Positions 24,731 through 35,195 of a stretch of 43,813 nucleotides of DNA are shown piece after piece. The stretch comes from Prevotella sp. GTDB lineage: Bacteria; Bacteroidota; Bacteroidia; Bacteroidales; Bacteroidaceae. Numbering within the stretch: position 1 is the first letter of the stretch; the number at the start of each line of letters is the position of its first letter. The stretch covers positions 1-43,813 of the forward strand of contig JAFYDA010000034.1 of NCBI GenBank assembly GCA_017545045.1, in the 5' to 3' direction. Both the position numbers and the translations under genes were made by a program. The notes beneath the pieces are model-generated. The model did no database searches and was not told the DNA's origin. It was given only the letters and a program-made list of their open reading frames with translations.

Positions 24731-25765
24731 ATGCTGAACAATATCCTTACTGACCAGCAATGTGAACAACTTCACACGCTGATAGAAGAGGCCGAGACCA
24801 TCGTCATCACGTGTCACACCAACGCTGATGGCGATGCTATCGGCTCTTCGCTCGGTTGGGCCGAATACCTCAAGTCGCTGGGCAAGGAGCCGACCATCGT
24901 TGTTCCTGACCAGTATCCCGACTACCTGCACTGGATGCCCAATACCGAGAAGATTGTGCGGTATGACAAGCACCAGGAACAGTGCGACCTGCTATTGAAG
25001 ATTGCCGACCTCGTCTTCTGTCTCGACTTCAACACCGTGAGCCGCGTCGACCAGATGCAGAAGTCACTTAGCCTGTCGCCTGCAAAAAAGGTACTGGTAG
25101 ACCATCATTTGAACCCTGACGTCGATACGGTACTCACCATCAGTCATCCCGACATGTCGTCGACCAGCGAACTGGTGTTCCGTCTCGTCTGGCAATTAGG
25201 CGGCTTCGATCAGCTTGGCAAACACTTTGCCGTGCCAGTCTATTGTGGCATGATGACTGATACCGGCGGGTTCACGTTCAATTCTAACGACCCCAATATT
25301 TTCTATATCATCTCACAGCTGTTGACCAAGGGCATCAACAAGGACCGCATTTACCGCAACGTTTACCACAACTTCTCAGAGAACAGGCTACGGCTGACGG
25401 GCTTCGTCATGCTCGAACGCTTAGTGGTCGACACAGAGCGTCATGCCTCCTTCTATGCTCTTCGGCGCACAGACCTGAAACGTTTCCAGTTTGTCAAAGG
25501 CGATGCTGAAGGATTGGTCAACATGCCGCTACAAATCAAGGGACTAAAGTTGAGCATATCACTGCGCGAGGATACCGAACGCGACAATCTGGTGTGGGTA
25601 AGCCTCCGCAGCGTCGACGACTTCCCTTGTAACAAGATGGCAGAAGATTTCTTTAATGGCGGTGGTCACCTCAACGCCTCTGGCGGACGTCTGAATTGCA
25701 CGATTGACGAGGCTGTCAGCATTGCCCAACAGGCCATCTTGCACTACGAACAATTACTAAAATAA
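24731..25765 (+). CDS. nrnA: DHH-family oligoribonuclease / pAp phosphatase
   Basis: A 344-residue cytosolic phosphoesterase that degrades nano-RNAs and hydrolyses 3'-phosphoadenosine 5'-phosphate. The DHH domain shows TCHTNADGDAIGSSL (metal ligands), FCLDFN, VLVDHHLNPD (the DHH motif) and TDTGGF. The DHHA1 domain ends with GGGHLNASGGRL, the substrate-binding glycine-rich motif. The length matches NrnA. It is 6 bases from the upstream phosphatase and 16 from the lipoprotein gene downstream. Confidence 0.93.
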   Translation: MLNNILTDQQCEQLHTLIEEAETIVITCHTNADGDAIGSSLGWAEYLKSLGKEPTIVVPDQYPDYLHWMPNTEKIVRYDKHQEQCDLLLKIADLVFCLDFNTVSRVDQMQKSLSLSPAKKVLVDHHLNPDVDTVLTISHPDMSSTSELVFRLVWQLGGFDQLGKHFAVPVYCGMMTDTGGFTFNSNDPNIFYIISQLLTKGINKDRIYRNVYHNFSENRLRLTGFVMLERLVVDTERHASFYALRRTDLKRFQFVKGDAEGLVNMPLQIKGLKLSISLREDTERDNLVWVSLRSVDDFPCNKMAEDFFNGGGHLNASGGRLNCTIDEAVSIAQQAILHYEQLLK

Positions 25766-25781
25766 AATAAGAAAAGAAAAC

Positions 25782-26396
25782 ATGAGAAAAGGCATTTTCA
25801 CACTCATCACTTTCATTGGACTCCTCATGACCGTGTCATGTAATGATTATGAGACTTACGGCGAATTGAAAGAGAAGGAACGCGACGCCATTGCGAAGCT
25901 CATTTCCGATTCCAACTACGTCATTATCAATGAAGAGCAATTCATCAAACAAGATAGCCAGACCATTGGTGACAAACAATTCGTATATCTGTCCAAAAGT
26001 GGTGTGTATATGCAGCTTGTTAATAAAGGCAAGGGTGAAAAGATCAAAGATGGCGAAACACTATACATCATTTGCCGTTTCATAGAAAAGTCTATTGAGG
26101 ACACTACGTCCATCAACAATACGTCGATGAACATCTACCTTCCTGACATCATGAGAGTAACACGCACTGGCAGTACATATTCTGCCACATTCATCGAGGG
26201 ACTGATGTACAATACCTACGGAGCCTCCGTGCCTGAAGGATGGCTTGTTCCGCTACAATACATCAATATTGCCCGACAACAGGATCAACTGGCAAAAGTC
26301 AGGCTTATTGTGCCTCACTCTCAAGGAACAACCAACAATGCAAAGTCGAATGTAAAACCTTATTTTTATCAAATATCATTCCAAAGAGGACGTTAA
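25782..26396 (+). CDS. DUF4827-type lipoprotein, FKBP-like fold
   Basis: A 204-residue exported protein. The N terminus MRKGIFTLITFIGLLMTVSCND has a lipobox-like end (TVSC), so lipidation at Cys20 and membrane anchoring are likely. The GVYMQLVNKGKGEKIKDGETLYIICRFIE stretch recalls the FKBP-type fold seen in Bacteroidota lipoproteins of the DUF4827 kind, but key peptidyl-prolyl isomerase residues cannot be confirmed. Its function is unknown. It lies between nrnA and glmM in one rightward operon. Confidence 0.8.
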   Translation: MRKGIFTLITFIGLLMTVSCNDYETYGELKEKERDAIAKLISDSNYVIINEEQFIKQDSQTIGDKQFVYLSKSGVYMQLVNKGKGEKIKDGETLYIICRFIEKSIEDTTSINNTSMNIYLPDIMRVTRTGSTYSATFIEGLMYNTYGASVPEGWLVPLQYINIARQQDQLAKVRLIVPHSQGTTNNAKSNVKPYFYQISFQRGR

Positions 26397-26416
26397 CAAA
26401 CAAAAATCGATAATTT

Positions 26417-27790
26417 ATGACACTGATAAAATCAATTTCCGGTATCCGTGGTACTATTGGCGGACGTACGGGTGATACACTCAACCCGTTAGACATCGTT
26501 AAGTTTACAACAGCATACGCCACCTTTATCAAAGGGCGTAAAATCGTCGTCGGCCGTGATGGACGTATCAGCGGCCCCATGGTGCGCGACGTCGTATGCG
26601 GCACTCTCGTTGGCATGGGCTACGAGGTTATCGACATCGGTTTAGCCACGACGCCGACCACCGAGCTGGCTGTTCGCTGGCATGAGGCCGACGGCGGCAT
26701 TATCATAACGGCCAGCCATAACCCCACACAATGGAATGCCCTCAAGTTGCTTAACAGCGAAGGTGAATTCCTTACCGCTGCAGACGGTGCAGAGGTACTA
26801 CGCATAGCCGAGGCCGAAGAGTTCGACTATGCTCCCGTTGAAAAGCTGGGTCACGTTGTCACAGATGACACCATGAACCAGCGCCATGTCGACTCTGTTT
26901 TGGCACTACGCTTAGCCGATGTCGAGGCTATCAAGAAACGTCAATTCCGCGTCTGTGCCGACACTATCAACAGCGTTGGCGGTATCATTCTTCCCGAACT
27001 ATTCAAGGCATTGGGCGTGGAGTTTGAAATTCTCAACAGCGAGTGCACCGGACAGTTTGCCCACAATCCCGAACCGCTGGAGAAGAATCTCAGTGGTATC
27101 ATGGACAAGATTCGTAATGGCGGCTTCGACCTCGGCATTGTCGTCGACCCCGACGTCGACCGTCTTGCCTTCATTTGTGAAAACGGCCGCATGTTCGGCG
27201 AAGAATACACGCTCGTCAGTGTTGCTGACTATGTACTGTCGCATGATAAAGGCAATACGGTCTCCAACCTTAGCAGCACTCGTGCCTTACGTGATGTCAC
27301 TGAGAAACATGGTGGGAAATACACCGCATCAGCAGTTGGCGAGGTCAACGTCACGACGAAGATGAAGGAAGTTGGAGCCGTCATCGGCGGTGAAGGCAAC
27401 GGCGGCGTCATCTATCCAGAAAGCCATTACGGCCGCGACGCCCTTGTAGGCATAGCTCTCTTCCTGTCATCGTTGGCACAAAAGGGCTGCTCAGCCTCTG
27501 AACTGCGTGCCACGTTTCCTGACTATCAGATAGCCAAGAACCGCATAGACCTCACTCCCGATACCGATGTCGATGCCATCCTCGTTAAGGTCAAGGAAAT
27601 GTTTGCCAAAGATGCAGAGGCCACCGTGAACGACATCGATGGCGTGAAGATAGACTTCCCCACCAAATGGGTACACCTGCGCAAGTCGAACACCGAGCCC
27701 ATCATCCGCGTCTACAGCGAGGCACAGACCATGGCCGAAGCCGACGAATTAGGCAAACGCCTCATGCAAGTGGTTTACGACATGCAATAA
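26417..27790 (+). CDS. glmM: Phosphoglucosamine mutase
   Basis: Converts glucosamine 6-phosphate to glucosamine 1-phosphate for peptidoglycan and LPS precursors. The 457-residue alpha-D-phosphohexomutase has the phospho-Ser loop TASHNP (Ser100), the Mg2+ loop DPDVDR (244-249), the sugar-binding GEGNGG (325-330) and the phosphate-binding RKSNTEPIIRVYSEA. GlmM is the best assignment by similarity to Bacteroidota homologues; a phosphomannomutase-type specificity cannot be fully excluded. It is the last gene of the pepP-glmM run, convergent with hisS. Confidence 0.9.
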   Translation: MTLIKSISGIRGTIGGRTGDTLNPLDIVKFTTAYATFIKGRKIVVGRDGRISGPMVRDVVCGTLVGMGYEVIDIGLATTPTTELAVRWHEADGGIIITASHNPTQWNALKLLNSEGEFLTAADGAEVLRIAEAEEFDYAPVEKLGHVVTDDTMNQRHVDSVLALRLADVEAIKKRQFRVCADTINSVGGIILPELFKALGVEFEILNSECTGQFAHNPEPLEKNLSGIMDKIRNGGFDLGIVVDPDVDRLAFICENGRMFGEEYTLVSVADYVLSHDKGNTVSNLSSTRALRDVTEKHGGKYTASAVGEVNVTTKMKEVGAVIGGEGNGGVIYPESHYGRDALVGIALFLSSLAQKGCSASELRATFPDYQIAKNRIDLTPDTDVDAILVKVKEMFAKDAEATVNDIDGVKIDFPTKWVHLRKSNTEPIIRVYSEAQTMAEADELGKRLMQVVYDMQ

Positions 27791-27797
27791 CTATAGA

Positions 27798-27887
27798 GAA
27801 AAACATGGAGAAGGGCGGCATTAACAGATGGCACTGATGAGTTCATCGGGCGTTAACATCTGTTGTTCTCCCGTCTCCATGTTTTTC
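27798..27887. terminator. Nested inverted repeat between glmM and hisS (possible two-way stop)
   Basis: The 13-base GAAAAACATGGAG (27798-27810) has an exact complement at 27875-27887. Within it, AACAGATG (27823-27830) pairs with CATCTGTT (27857-27864). The right part lies in the hisS 3' coding end and is followed on the plus strand by U-rich sequence. The long loops make it weaker than a classical terminator. Confidence 0.4.
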
Positions 27888-29179
27888 AACGTCATTTTTC
27901 CTTCCTTGATTTCATTCTCTCCTGCTATAGCGACATAAGGAATCTGCTTGGCGTTGGCATAAGCCATCTGCTTTTTCATTTTTGAGGCATCAGGAAACAA
28001 TTCTGTTCGTATGCCAGCCAAACGTGCCTTGACAGCGATAGGAAGGCAGTAGGCAGCTTCCGTTTCCCCGAAGTTGATGAAGAGCAGTTGGGTTCCGTTG
28101 GTTGCACCTTTGGGATAGGCATCAAGCGCATTGAGCACATCATATATGCGGTCTACTCCAAAAGAGATGCCGACACCTGATATGCCAGGCATACCGAAAA
28201 TGCCCGTCAGGTTATCATAGCGGCCACCGCCAGTGATGCTTCCTATTTGTACGTCAAGGGCTTTTACCTCGAAAATGGCACCTGTGTAGTAATTCAGGCC
28301 ACGTGCCAAGGTCAAGTCAAGCTGAAGTTCATTGTGAAGCGAAGAACGAAGCATGTTGATAATAGTGCGAAGTTCCTCAACGCCCTTCAAGCCCGTCTCA
28401 CTGTCTTTCAACACTTCGACAATGGTTGAGAGTTTCTCTTCATTAGTGCCTTCGAGCAGAATAATAGGCTGCAACTTCTGTATCTGGTCCTCTGTTAAGC
28501 CGTCTTCACGCAGTTCGTCGTTGACGTTGTCAATGCCTATTTTATCGAGCTTATCAATGGCTACGGTAATATCGACTATCTTGTCTGCAGCACCTATCAC
28601 TTCTGCAATGCCAGAAAGTATTTTACGATTATTAATCTTTATCTGTACACGAACGCCAAAGCGGGTGAAGACGGTATCAATAATCTGCATCAACTCTACC
28701 TCGTTCAACAGAGAGTCGGAGCCTACGATATCGCCGTCAAACTGCCAGAACTCACGGTATCGGCCTTTCTGCGGACGGTCGGCACGCCATACTGGCTGCA
28801 TCTGATAGCGTTTGAAGGGCAACTGCAACTCCTCGCGATGCATCACCACGTAGCGGGCAAAAGGCACGGTAAGGTCGTATCGCAGCCCTTTCTCACACAT
28901 TTTGGCAGCGAGATGCAGTGCATTGCGTTCCTTCAGTTCATCGTCACTCACTTTCGCCAGACAGTCGCCTGAGTTCAATATCTTGAACAATAGTTTATCT
29001 CCCTCCTCGCCATACTTACCCATCAGCGTCCCAAGAGTCTCCATGGCCGGTGTCTCAATTTGCTGGAAGCCATAGAGTTGGTAAACCTCCTTAATAGTAT
29101 CGAAGATATAGTTGCGACGCGCCATCTCCTGTGGACCGAAGTCGCGTGTTCCTTTAGGTATACTTGGTTTCTGTGCCAT
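27821..29179 (-). CDS. hisS: Histidyl-tRNA synthetase
   Basis: Class II aminoacyl-tRNA synthetase, 452 residues. Motifs: [10 protein letters not shown] at the N terminus, [12 protein letters not shown], motif 2 region [25 protein letters not shown], the histidine loop [14 protein letters not shown], motif 3 [11 protein letters not shown] and a C-terminal anticodon-binding domain. Its ATG shares one base with the purA stop (TAATG-type junction), so the two are co-translated. It is the last gene of fur-purA-hisS. Confidence 0.97.
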   Translation of the reverse strand: MAQKPSIPKGTRDFGPQEMARRNYIFDTIKEVYQLYGFQQIETPAMETLGTLMGKYGEEGDKLLFKILNSGDCLAKVSDDELKERNALHLAAKMCEKGLRYDLTVPFARYVVMHREELQLPFKRYQMQPVWRADRPQKGRYREFWQFDGDIVGSDSLLNEVELMQIIDTVFTRFGVRVQIKINNRKILSGIAEVIGAADKIVDITVAIDKLDKIGIDNVNDELREDGLTEDQIQKLQPIILLEGTNEEKLSTIVEVLKDSETGLKGVEELRTIINMLRSSLHNELQLDLTLARGLNYYTGAIFEVKALDVQIGSITGGGRYDNLTGIFGMPGISGVGISFGVDRIYDVLNALDAYPKGATNGTQLLFINFGETEAAYCLPIAVKARLAGIRTELFPDASKMKKQMAYANAKQIPYVAIAGENEIKEGKMTLKNMETGEQQMLTPDELISAIC

Positions 29180-30450
29180 TACTTACGTACAATGGTTTGT
29201 GCACGGTCGGGGCCAATGCTGATGATACAGATGGGTGTCTCAAGCTGTTGCTCCAAGAATTTAATGTAATCTTGGAATGCTTCTGGGAACTGCTCCTCAC
29301 TTGTGAACTTCGTCATATCGGTCTTCCATCCCGGCAGTTCCTTATAGACTGGCTCAATGCCGTCCTCAATATTGTATGGGAAGTAGTCTATCTCCTGACC
29401 GTTCTGCTTGTAGGCTACGCACGCCTTGATGGTGTCGAAGCCATCGAGCACATCGCTCTTCATCATGATGAGCTTCGTCACACCGTTGACCATAATCGAG
29501 TACTTCAGTGCCACGAGGTCAATCCAGCCACAGCGGCGCTCACGGCCGGTGACGGCACCGTACTCATGGCCGAGGTCACGGATTAGTTTGCCCGTCTCGT
29601 CGAACAACTCCGTGGGGAAGGGGCCGGCACCCACGCGGGTACAGTAAGCCTTCATGATGCCGAAGACATCGCCAATCTTGTTAGGACCAATGCCGAGACC
29701 CGTGCAGGCTCCTGCACAGATCGTGTTCGATGAAGTGACAAAGGGATAAGAGCCGAAGTCAACATCAAGCATCGTTCCCTGGGCACCCTCACAAAGGACA
29801 GACTTTCCACTTTTGAGAATGTTGTTGATTTCATGTTCAGAATCTACAATGGGGAACTGACGCAAATATTCTACCCCCTCCAGCCACTTTTTCTCTACCT
29901 CAGTGACGTCATAGTCAAAGTTGAGCGACTTAAGGATAGCTTCATGACGGGCCTTGGCAGCAGCATACTTCTCAGGGAAATTCTCAAGGATGTCGCCCAC
30001 GCGCAGACCATTGCGCGACACTTTGTCTGTATAGGTCGGGCCAATACCCTTGCCCGTGGTACCTACTTTATTCTTGCCTTTCTGTGCCTCGTATGCAGCA
30101 TCGAGCACGCGGTGCGTCGGCATGATAAGGTGAGCCTTCTTCGAGATATGCAGACGACTCTTCAGTTCATGGCCGCTCTGCTCCAGTGCCTTAGCCTCGT
30201 CCATGAAAAGATCGGGAGCCAGCACCACGCCATTGCCGATAATGTTCACCTTCCCGCCCTGGAAAATGCCCGATGGAATGGAGCGCAACACATACTTCTG
30301 GCCTTCAAACTCCAACGTATGTCCGGCATTAGGACCTCCTTGGAAGCGAGCTACCACGTCATACTTGGGGGTCAACACGTCGACCACCTTACCTTTACCT
30401 TCATCGCCCCACTGCAGTCCGAGCAGGACGTCAACTTTTCCGTTATTCAT
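29179..30450 (-). CDS. purA: Adenylosuccinate synthetase
   Basis: Makes adenylosuccinate from IMP, aspartate and GTP in AMP synthesis. The 423-residue protein has [15 protein letters not shown] (GTP loop and catalytic Asp), the GGPNAGHT motif with catalytic His, [25 protein letters not shown] and [14 protein letters not shown]. The length is typical. The start lies 8 bases inside the end of the fur-family gene, and the stop overlaps hisS by 1 base. Confidence 0.97.
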   Translation of the reverse strand: MNNGKVDVLLGLQWGDEGKGKVVDVLTPKYDVVARFQGGPNAGHTLEFEGQKYVLRSIPSGIFQGGKVNIIGNGVVLAPDLFMDEAKALEQSGHELKSRLHISKKAHLIMPTHRVLDAAYEAQKGKNKVGTTGKGIGPTYTDKVSRNGLRVGDILENFPEKYAAAKARHEAILKSLNFDYDVTEVEKKWLEGVEYLRQFPIVDSEHEINNILKSGKSVLCEGAQGTMLDVDFGSYPFVTSSNTICAGACTGLGIGPNKIGDVFGIMKAYCTRVGAGPFPTELFDETGKLIRDLGHEYGAVTGRERRCGWIDLVALKYSIMVNGVTKLIMMKSDVLDGFDTIKACVAYKQNGQEIDYFPYNIEDGIEPVYKELPGWKTDMTKFTSEEQFPEAFQDYIKFLEQQLETPICIISIGPDRAQTIVRK

Positions 30451-30940
30451 TATTCTTACCGTTTTTTGTTGTTTTCTTCTTCTTCATTTGCCTGGTCAGC
30501 TTGGCTTGGCACGTTGAGCAAATACCATATATATATAATGTAAAGCCATCCTTACGAAAACGCTTCAGATGCAGTTGCTCGACGGCTTCTGTAATTTCCG
30601 GCGATTTGACCTCAGTTACCTTTCCGCATACAGTACACATCTGATGACTGTGACTATTATTGTCGTAACATGCTTCATACTTGGTCGTTCCCTGAAATCT
30701 GTGCCTGATGACGAGACGAAGCTCCATGAAAAGGTTCAACGTATTATAGAGCGTCGCCCTACTTACCATGAACTTATACTTTTTATTTAATATTTCGCCT
30801 AATTCATCCAACGTAAAATGCCCACCCATGCTATAGATAGCATTCAGAATCGCATAACGCTCTGGCGTTTTGCGATGATTATTCATCTCCAGATAGCTGT
30901 CAAGAATCCGTACGACGTCGGGTTTTATACTATTTTTCAT
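30443..30940 (-). CDS. Fur-family transcriptional regulator
   Basis: A 165-residue metal-dependent repressor. The N-terminal winged helix contains HRKTPERYAILNAIYSM and SRATLYNTLNLFMELRLV. The dimerisation domain has the His-rich HSHQMC and two CxxC zinc pairs (CTVCGKV and CSTCQAK). The C terminus is strongly basic ([16 protein letters not shown]). Fur and PerR cannot be told apart reliably here. Its position as first gene of a unit with purA and hisS, by overlap, ties a metal or redox regulator to housekeeping genes. Confidence 0.92.
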   Translation of the reverse strand: MKNSIKPDVVRILDSYLEMNNHRKTPERYAILNAIYSMGGHFTLDELGEILNKKYKFMVSRATLYNTLNLFMELRLVIRHRFQGTTKYEACYDNNSHSHQMCTVCGKVTEVKSPEITEAVEQLHLKRFRKDGFTLYIYGICSTCQAKLTRQMKKKKTTKNGKNNE

Positions 30941-30964
30941 CTATTACAAGCTTCATAAACCGTG

Positions 30965-30972
30965 CAAAGTTA
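30965..30972 (-). promoter_or_regulatory. Putative -7 box of fur-purA-hisS
   Basis: TAACTTTG on the minus strand, 25 bases before the ATG at 30940. The -33 element is not obvious. Upstream, 30973-31050 is A/T-rich with no clear operator. Confidence 0.5.
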
Positions 30973-31053
30973 CAACAAAAAACGGTAACAACAGTCGTAA
31001 TTAACACTATTTAAGTGGCAAAAGGGTTACAAATCGTCATACCGCCTATTTTT

Positions 31054-31146
31054 CCCAAAGGCTGGGAACTTTCTGGGGAGGCTCCCTGTGATTCTGCGGA
31101 GGCTCCCTGTGATTCTGCGGAGGCTCCCTGTGATTCTGCGGAGGCG
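31054..31146 (-). repeat. Composite intergenic repeat, copy 2 (21-bp tandem array plus hairpin)
   Basis: On the minus strand, three identical 21-base units (GCAGAATCACAG plus GGAGCCTCC) occupy 31139-31077, preceded by a partial one (31146-31140). They are followed by a TTCCCA/TGGGAA hairpin at about 31052-31068. The order matches copy 1 (18531-18648), in the opposite chromosomal orientation. It directly follows the EamA gene stop at 31158. Confidence 0.8.
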
Positions 31147-31157
31147 CTACAGAAAAG

Positions 31158-32075
31158 TTAGCGTGAACCGATGTAAAGGAACACCATTCCGAGGAGCACC
31201 AGAGCAAGGTCGAAAGCCTTGGCGCGCAAGTTCTTCTCGTGGAAGATCAAGGCACCGAAGAGGAAACTGACTACAACACTGCCGCGACGTACCATTGACA
31301 CAATACTAATCATGGCCGTCGGCAGCGACAATGAGTAGAAATAAAGAAAATCGGCTGTTGAAAGGAACAGGCTGACGCCAATGATGGACCACGCCCAGTG
31401 GAAGGGTGTCGTCTGACGATGCTTGGGCCACCAGAGCAACATCAGCATGACAAACATCATCAGACACTGATAGAGGTTGTACCACGACTGAACGAGCATG
31501 CGGTCGAGCCCTATCCCGCCCTCGCTAACGGGAGCCATCAAATATTTGTCATAAAGGCCACTAATAGCACCCATCACTGCTGCGCCGACAATCATATAAA
31601 TCCAGTGGTCGTGCTTGAAATCGATACCTTCCTTACGTCCACTGCGGCTCAGCATGTAGAACGATGCGATAGCCAGTAGCACACCTATCCACTGCCAGAT
31701 ATTAAGTCGCTCGCCAAATACAAGAAGCGCACCAACAAGCACCATAACGGGGCGAGTGGCATTTATGGGCCCTACAATGGTGGGCGGAAGGTGCTTCATG
31801 CCAAAATAGCCCAGAACCCAGCTCGCCAGCACGATGACAGCCTTGAGAACAACATAGCGATGAACCTCCCAACCACCGGAAGCGACATGAAACACAGAAC
31901 CGTCGAGCACCGTCGTTTGGGAGCTTAGAATGATGAACGGCATAAAGATAAGCGACGAGAACAGCGTGTTGAGAAACAATACCGGAATGACGGCGTTATC
32001 CTTGAGTGCTTCTTTCTTAAATGAGTCGTAACAACCTAACAATGCTGCCGACAGAAAAGCGAGTATTAACCACAT
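31158..32075 (-). CDS. DMT-superfamily (EamA) membrane transporter
   Basis: A 305-residue inner-membrane protein with about ten hydrophobic segments arranged as two EamA halves (for example IVPVLFLNTLFSSLIFMPF-like, PTIVGPINATRPVMVLVGALLVFGE and TAMISIVSMVRRGSVVVSFLFGALIFHE). The last of these has the conserved R-xSVVVS-FGxLIFHE ending of drug/metabolite transporters. The start at 32075 (MWLILAF) is used because a -7 box at 32105-32112 lies downstream of the longer frame's ATG at 32117. The substrate is unknown. No neighbour of related function. Confidence 0.85.
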   Translation of the reverse strand: MWLILAFLSAALLGCYDSFKKEALKDNAVIPVLFLNTLFSSLIFMPFIILSSQTTVLDGSVFHVASGGWEVHRYVVLKAVIVLASWVLGYFGMKHLPPTIVGPINATRPVMVLVGALLVFGERLNIWQWIGVLLAIASFYMLSRSGRKEGIDFKHDHWIYMIVGAAVMGAISGLYDKYLMAPVSEGGIGLDRMLVQSWYNLYQCLMMFVMLMLLWWPKHRQTTPFHWAWSIIGVSLFLSTADFLYFYSLSLPTAMISIVSMVRRGSVVVSFLFGALIFHEKNLRAKAFDLALVLLGMVFLYIGSR

Positions 32076-32104
32076 AAAATGATACCAAAATAAGAAATCG
32101 ACTG

Positions 32105-32112
32105 CAAAATTA
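32105..32112 (-). promoter_or_regulatory. Putative -7 box of the EamA transporter gene
   Basis: TAATTTTG on the minus strand, 29 bases before the ATG at 32075. It supports the shorter start. Confidence 0.5.
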
Positions 32113-32155
32113 CACATTTTATATGGATTATGCGGTGTGAATCATATTTTTTTAG

Positions 32156-32163
32156 TACCTTTG
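32156..32163 (+). promoter_or_regulatory. Putative -7 box of the purU-his operon
   Basis: TACCTTTG, 34 bases before the purU ATG. A T-run precedes it; no exact -33 TTTG at 20 bases. Divergent from the EamA box. Confidence 0.6.
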
Positions 32164-32197
32164 CACGATAAAAAACGGATAATAACGTAGAAACTAA

Positions 32198-33057
<860 letters not shown>

Positions 33058-33061
<4 letters not shown>

Positions 33062-33651
33062 ACGTAGCAATTGTAAAATATAACGCCGGCAACATCTACT
33101 CTGTCGTGAACGCTCTAAAACGGCTTGGCATTGAGCCGTTACTGACGGACGATGCCGAGCAGTTGCAAAAAGCCGACCGAGTGCTGTTTCCTGGACAGGG
33201 CGAGGCTCGCGGTGCCATGGAGTACCTGAAGGCCCGCCGCCTCGATGAGGTAATCCGTTCGCTGCACCAGCCCGTACTGGGCATCTGCGTAGGACAGCAG
33301 TTGCTTTGCCGCCATTCTGAAGAAGGCGACGTGGACTGCATCAGCGTGTTCGATGCAGAAGTGAAGCGCTTTCTGCCTCAGCGCCATGAAGACAAGGTGC
33401 CATGCATGGGGTGGAACCAGCTATACGACACGACATCGCCACTGATGCAGGGCATTGAGGGCGGCTACGTCTACTTTGTACATTCCTACTACGTGCCCGT
33501 ATGCCGCGAGACCATTGCTACGGCCGACTACATTCTGCCTTACTCAGCAGCCATGCACAAGGACAATTTCTACGCCTGCCAGTTCCACCCCGAAAAGAGC
33601 GGACACGTGGGCGAGCAAATTCTGCGGAATTTTCTGGCAATTAATTCGTAA
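33058..33651 (+). CDS. hisH: Imidazole glycerol phosphate synthase, glutaminase subunit
   Basis: Supplies ammonia from glutamine to HisF. Class I glutamine amidotransferase of 197 residues with the nucleophile Cys77 in LGICVGQQLL, and His177 and Glu179 in CQFHPEKSG. The N-terminal YNAGNIYSV and FPGQGEA are HisH-specific. Overlaps purU by 4 bases; 18 bases before hisA. Confidence 0.97.
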
Positions 33652-33669
33652 TAATGATATAACGAAAAA

Positions 33670-34398
33670 ATGATAGAACTGATTCCTGCCATAGACATTA
33701 TCGACGGCCAGTGCGTGCGCCTGACCAAAGGCGACTACCTGCAGAAGACCGTGTATCGCGACTCACCTGCGGAAGTGGCTCGCGAGTTCGAGCAGTTAGG
33801 CTTTAAGCGATTACACGTGGTCGACCTTGACGGAGCCAAGTCTAAGCACATCGTGAACAGTTCAGTACTCAGCCGTATTACAACAGAAACGCATCTGACG
33901 GTTGACTTTGGCGGCGGCATCAAGACTGACGAAGACATTGAGAAAGCCTTCGCCGCCGGGGCACAGATGGTAACCGTCGGCTCCATAGCCGTTACAAAGC
34001 CAGAGTTGTTCATGGGCTGGCTCAAGAAATATGGTGCTGACCGCATGATACTGGGTGCCGACGTAAGAAACGGCAAAATCAGTATCAACGGCTGGAAGGA
34101 AGACTCCAGTGAAGACCTGTTGCCTTTCCTCCGCAAATATATTGATGCGGGTGTGAAAAACGTGCTCTGCACAGAGATTTCAAAAGACGGCACCCTGCAA
34201 GGGCCTGCCATCAATCTATATAAGCAGGTGATGACGGCCTATCCACAGTTACACCTCATTGCCAGTGGCGGCGTGTCATCGATGGACGACATCAAGGCAC
34301 TCGATGCCGAAGGCATACCGGCCGTCGTCTTTGGAAAAGCCATCTACGAAGGCAAAATCGACCTAAAAGAGTTAGCACAAGAATATGGGATTAGCTAA
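33670..34398 (+). CDS. hisA: Phosphoribosylformimino-5-aminoimidazole carboxamide ribotide isomerase
   Basis: Isomerises ProFAR to PRFAR in histidine synthesis. A TIM barrel of 242 residues with [14 protein letters not shown] (catalytic Asp8-type), [38 protein letters not shown] and [11 protein letters not shown], all diagnostic. Overlaps hisF by 14 bases. Confidence 0.97.
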   Translation: MIELIPAIDIIDGQCVRLTKGDYLQKTVYRDSPAEVAREFEQLGFKRLHVVDLDGAKSKHIVNSSVLSRITTETHLTVDFGGGIKTDEDIEKAFAAGAQMVTVGSIAVTKPELFMGWLKKYGADRMILGADVRNGKISINGWKEDSSEDLLPFLRKYIDAGVKNVLCTEISKDGTLQGPAINLYKQVMTAYPQLHLIASGGVSSMDDIKALDAEGIPAVVFGKAIYEGKIDLKELAQEYGIS

Positions 34399-35143
34399 AC
34401 GAATCATACCCTGTTTAGACGTGAAGGACGGTGAGACCGTCAAGGGCACGAACTTCGTCAACCTACGGTCGGCGGGCGACCCCGTGGAACTGGGCAAAAC
34501 CTACAGCGAGCAGGGAGCCGACGAACTATGCTTCCTGGACATCACCGCCTCGTTCGAAGGCCGCAAGACATTTACCGACATGGTGACCCGTGTGGCACAG
34601 GAAATCAACATTCCATTTACTGTCGGCGGCGGCATCAACGAACTTTCCGACGTGGAACGGCTGCTCTATGCCGGTGCCGACAAAGTAAGCGTCAACAGCG
34701 CCGCCATCCGCCGTCCGGAACTCATCAATGAAATCGCCAATCGCTTCGGCTCGCAAGTGTGCGTCTGCGCCATTGATGCCCGACTTGACGAAGACGGATG
34801 GCACTGCTACCTGAAAGGAGGGCGCGAACGAACGGAGAGAGGTCTTTTTGAGTGGGCACACGAGGCCCAGGAACGTGGCGCTGGCGAAATTCTTTTCACC
34901 TCGATGAACCACGACGGCGTAAAAGAGGGCTACGCCAACGAAGCACTACGCGAACTGGCCGACTCGCTGAACATACCCATTATTGCCAGTGGCGGTGCGG
35001 GCAAGCGCGAACACTTCCGCGACGTATTCATTGAAGGACATGCCGATGCAGCCCTGGCCGCCTCGGTATTCCATTTCGGCGAAATACCCGTACCTGAGCT
35101 AAAACGCTATTTAAAGAACGAAGGCATTAATGTTAGAAGTTAA
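34385..35143 (+). CDS. hisF: Imidazole glycerol phosphate synthase, cyclase subunit
   Basis: Forms imidazole glycerol phosphate and AICAR from PRFAR and HisH-derived ammonia. The 252-residue barrel has [60 protein letters not shown] and [11 protein letters not shown]. Start inside hisA (14-base overlap). Its end lies within a 9-bp tandem repeat shared with the hisIE 5' region. Confidence 0.97.
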   Translation: MGLAKRIIPCLDVKDGETVKGTNFVNLRSAGDPVELGKTYSEQGADELCFLDITASFEGRKTFTDMVTRVAQEINIPFTVGGGINELSDVERLLYAGADKVSVNSAAIRRPELINEIANRFGSQVCVCAIDARLDEDGWHCYLKGGRERTERGLFEWAHEAQERGAGEILFTSMNHDGVKEGYANEALRELADSLNIPIIASGGAGKREHFRDVFIEGHADAALAASVFHFGEIPVPELKRYLKNEGINVRS

Positions 35144-35191
35144 GGAAGTTATAGAAGTAAAAGAAGTTAAGGAAGTTAAGGAAGTTATTGA
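35135..35191. repeat. 9-bp tandem repeat GAAGTTAAG at the hisF/hisIE junction
   Basis: Six to seven exact or near-exact 9-base units run from the last codons of hisF into the region just before the hisIE core. The array has no stop in the hisIE frame, where it would encode repeated Glu-Val-Lys. Confidence 0.85.
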
Positions 35192-35195
35192 AGAT

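Noticed and set aside
31077-31139. Possible CRISPR array (three 21-bp repeats)
   Set aside because: Units abut with no spacers and no cas genes are present.
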